The notes under the pieces: model-generated | Told to the model about the DNA's origin: nothing | What the model saw: the letters and a program-made list of their open reading frames with translations, nothing else | Database searches by the model: none | Position numbers and translations under genes: made by a program | Assembly: GCA_934667465.1 (NCBI GenBank) | Contig: CAKUMG010000297.1 | Coordinates: 1 to 6,922 of the forward strand | DNA from: an uncultured Actinoplanes sp. | GTDB lineage: Bacteria; Actinomycetota; Actinomycetes; Mycobacteriales; Micromonosporaceae | Length of the DNA stretch: 6,922 bases | Direction of reading: 5' to 3' | Shown: positions 5,688 through 6,922 of the stretch, in pieces | Layout of the letters: each line of letters starts with the position of its first letter | Position numbering within the stretch: the first letter of the stretch is position 1

Positions 5688-6922
5688 GTGTCTGCTCAGC
5701 CCGCGCCGGTCGCCGAGACCGGCTTTCCGTGGCCCATCGAAACCGCGCGCCTGGACAACGGCCTGCGGGTCGTCGTCAGCGAGGACCACACCGCGCCGGT
5801 GGTGTGCGTCAACCTCTGGTACGACGTCGGATCCCGGCACGAACCCGCCGGCCAGACCGGCTTCGCGCATCTCTTCGAGCACCTCATGTTCGAGGGGTCC
5901 GCCCACGTCGCCAAGACCGAGCACATGCGGTACGTGCAGGGTGCGGGCGGCTCGCTCAACGCGACCACGAACCCGGACCGCACCAACTACTTCGAGACCC
6001 TGCCCGCGGAGCACCTGGAGCTGGCGCTCTGGCTCGAGGCCGACCGGTTGGGCGGCCTCGTGCCCGCCCTGACCCAGGAGACGCTGGACAACCAGCGCGA
6101 GGTGGTCAAGAACGAGCGCCGCCAGCGCTACGACAACGTGCCGTACGGCGACGCATGGCTGCGCCTGCTCCCGCTGCTCTACCCGCAGGGGCACCCCTAC
6201 CACCACGCGACGATCGGGTCGATGGAGGACCTGAACGCCGCCTCGCTCGACACGTTCAAGGCGTTCCACGGCCGCTACTACGCGCCCAACAACGCCGTGC
6301 TCACCGTCGCCGGCGCCGTCTCGCCGGCCGAGGTCGTGACGCTCGCCGAGAAGTACTTCGGCGCGATCGAGCCGGTCGCGGACATCCCCGCCGCGCCGCA
6401 CTCGCACCTGGCCGGGCCCGCCACCGCGCCGGCCGCCGAGACGGTGACGGGCAGCGTCCCGGCGCCCCGGATCTACCTGTCGCACCGCACCCACCCGTTC
6501 GGCACCGCGGGGTACGACGCGATCACCGTGCTGGCCACGGTGCTGGGCAGCGGCCGCGGCAGCCGGCTGTACCAGCGGCTCGCCGACGGCGCCCGGATCG
6601 CGCAGCCGGACTACATCGGCGCGTACGGCGTCGACCTGGCGCACGCCCCCGCGCCGCTGATCGTCACCGCGACCGCCAAGGACGGGGTGGACGCCGCCAC
6701 CCTGACCGCCGGGGTCGCCGAGGTGCTGGACAGCATGGCGACCGAGCCGGTCACCGAGGCGGAGCTGGAGCGGGCCAAGGCGCTGCTGACCACCGCGTGG
6801 TGGCGGCAGCTGTCCACCGTGGGCGGCCGCGCCGATTTGCTCGGCCGCTACGCGACCCAGTTCGGGGACCCGGCCGCCGCGGCCTACCGGCTGCCGCAGT
6901 GGCAGGCCGTCACCGCCGGGGA
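5688..6922 (+). CDS. M16-family (M16B) zinc metallopeptidase, C-terminus missing at window edge
   Basis: This is an insulinase/pitrilysin-type zinc peptidase of the short M16B class, related to the mitochondrial processing peptidase beta-subunit. The 411 visible residues include the inverted zinc motif HLFEH (His61, Glu64, His65) within TGFAHLFEHLMFEGS, the conserved GGSLNATTNPDRTNYFE stretch (87-103), and Glu143 in VVKNERRQRYDN, the likely third zinc ligand by alignment with the family. Residues 196-209 (RYYAPNNAVLTVAG) and the later GSGRGSRLYQRL are also typical. The N-terminal zinc-binding half is intact, so this should be an active subunit. No signal peptide or membrane segment is seen, which suggests the cytoplasm. 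GTG 5688 is supported by GAGGAGG 4 nt upstream. Family members are often about 430-450 residues, so little is probably missing; a second M16 gene often follows, but it would lie beyond the window. It is divergent from the moxR operon and may share its regulation. Confidence 0.95.
   Translation, partial: MSAQPAPVAETGFPWPIETARLDNGLRVVVSEDHTAPVVCVNLWYDVGSRHEPAGQTGFAHLFEHLMFEGSAHVAKTEHMRYVQGAGGSLNATTNPDRTNYFETLPAEHLELALWLEADRLGGLVPALTQETLDNQREVVKNERRQRYDNVPYGDAWLRLLPLLYPQGHPYHHATIGSMEDLNAASLDTFKAFHGRYYAPNNAVLTVAGAVSPAEVVTLAEKYFGAIEPVADIPAAPHSHLAGPATAPAAETVTGSVPAPRIYLSHRTHPFGTAGYDAITVLATVLGSGRGSRLYQRLADGARIAQPDYIGAYGVDLAHAPAPLIVTATAKDGVDAATLTAGVAEVLDSMATEPVTEAELERAKALLTTAWWRQLSTVGGRADLLGRYATQFGDPAAAAYRLPQWQAVTAG

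Noticed and set aside
5664..5690. CTG at 5664 as an upstream start for the M16 peptidase, using AAGGAGGAG at 5645-5653
   Set aside because: It is in frame, but CTG starts are rare, and the GTG at 5688 has its own strong GAGGAGG 4 nt upstream and begins the family-like sequence.
5595..6644. Minus-strand open frame opposite the M16 peptidase
   Set aside because: It is antisense to a well-conserved peptidase with intact zinc motif and shows only low-complexity Arg/Val/Gly sequence.
1..6922. CRISPR arrays, tRNA or rRNA genes, insertion sequences
   Set aside because: I saw no spaced repeat array, no tRNA-like cloverleaf sequence, no transposase and no terminal inverted repeats; the window is almost entirely coding with uniform base composition.

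Overview
This is a very GC-rich window with a strong G/C bias at third codon positions, GTG starts and many 4-nt ATGA/GTGA gene overlaps. These traits point to a filamentous actinobacterium. A member of the Micromonosporaceae (Actinoplanes-like) is my guess from the style of the proteins; nothing in the window proves the genus.

Layout. Positions 5518 down to 1 on the minus strand hold one tightly packed six-gene operon. In order of transcription it encodes a MoxR-type AAA+ ATPase (5518-4511), a DUF58 protein (4514-3513), a BatA-like membrane-anchored von Willebrand factor A (VWA) protein that is frameshifted (3516-2552), a membrane-anchored trypsin-like/HtrA-type serine protease without a PDZ domain (2541-1696), an OmpR/PhoB-family response regulator (1688-1008), and a sensor histidine kinase that runs off the left edge (1011-1). 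Three junctions are 4-nt overlaps and the other two gaps are 10 and 7 nt, so the genes are almost certainly co-transcribed and translationally coupled. On the plus strand, transcribed divergently from 5688, is an M16B-type zinc metallopeptidase cut off by the right edge. The 169-bp divergent region (5519-5687) holds the only obvious regulatory DNA: four tandem 11-bp repeats (5608-5651), a 10-bp GC-rich inverted repeat (5540-5582), and a plausible promoter and ribosome-binding site for the peptidase.

How the parts may work together. MoxR ATPases with DUF58 and VWA partners form chaperone-like modules that act on envelope or secreted complexes. Here the module is joined to an extracytoplasmic serine protease and a complete two-component system, with a second protease (M16) divergent from it. 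This suggests an envelope quality-control or stress module with built-in sensing. The 11-bp phased direct repeats have the geometry expected for an OmpR-family regulator and are the natural candidate for its operator. That link is inference.

The main anomaly is a net -1 frameshift at about 3232-3235, inside the MIDAS metal-binding motif (DxSxS) of the VWA protein. It is best explained by 4 missing bases. By chance the shifted frame stays open into the downstream protease, giving a false 606-codon fusion frame (3516-1696).
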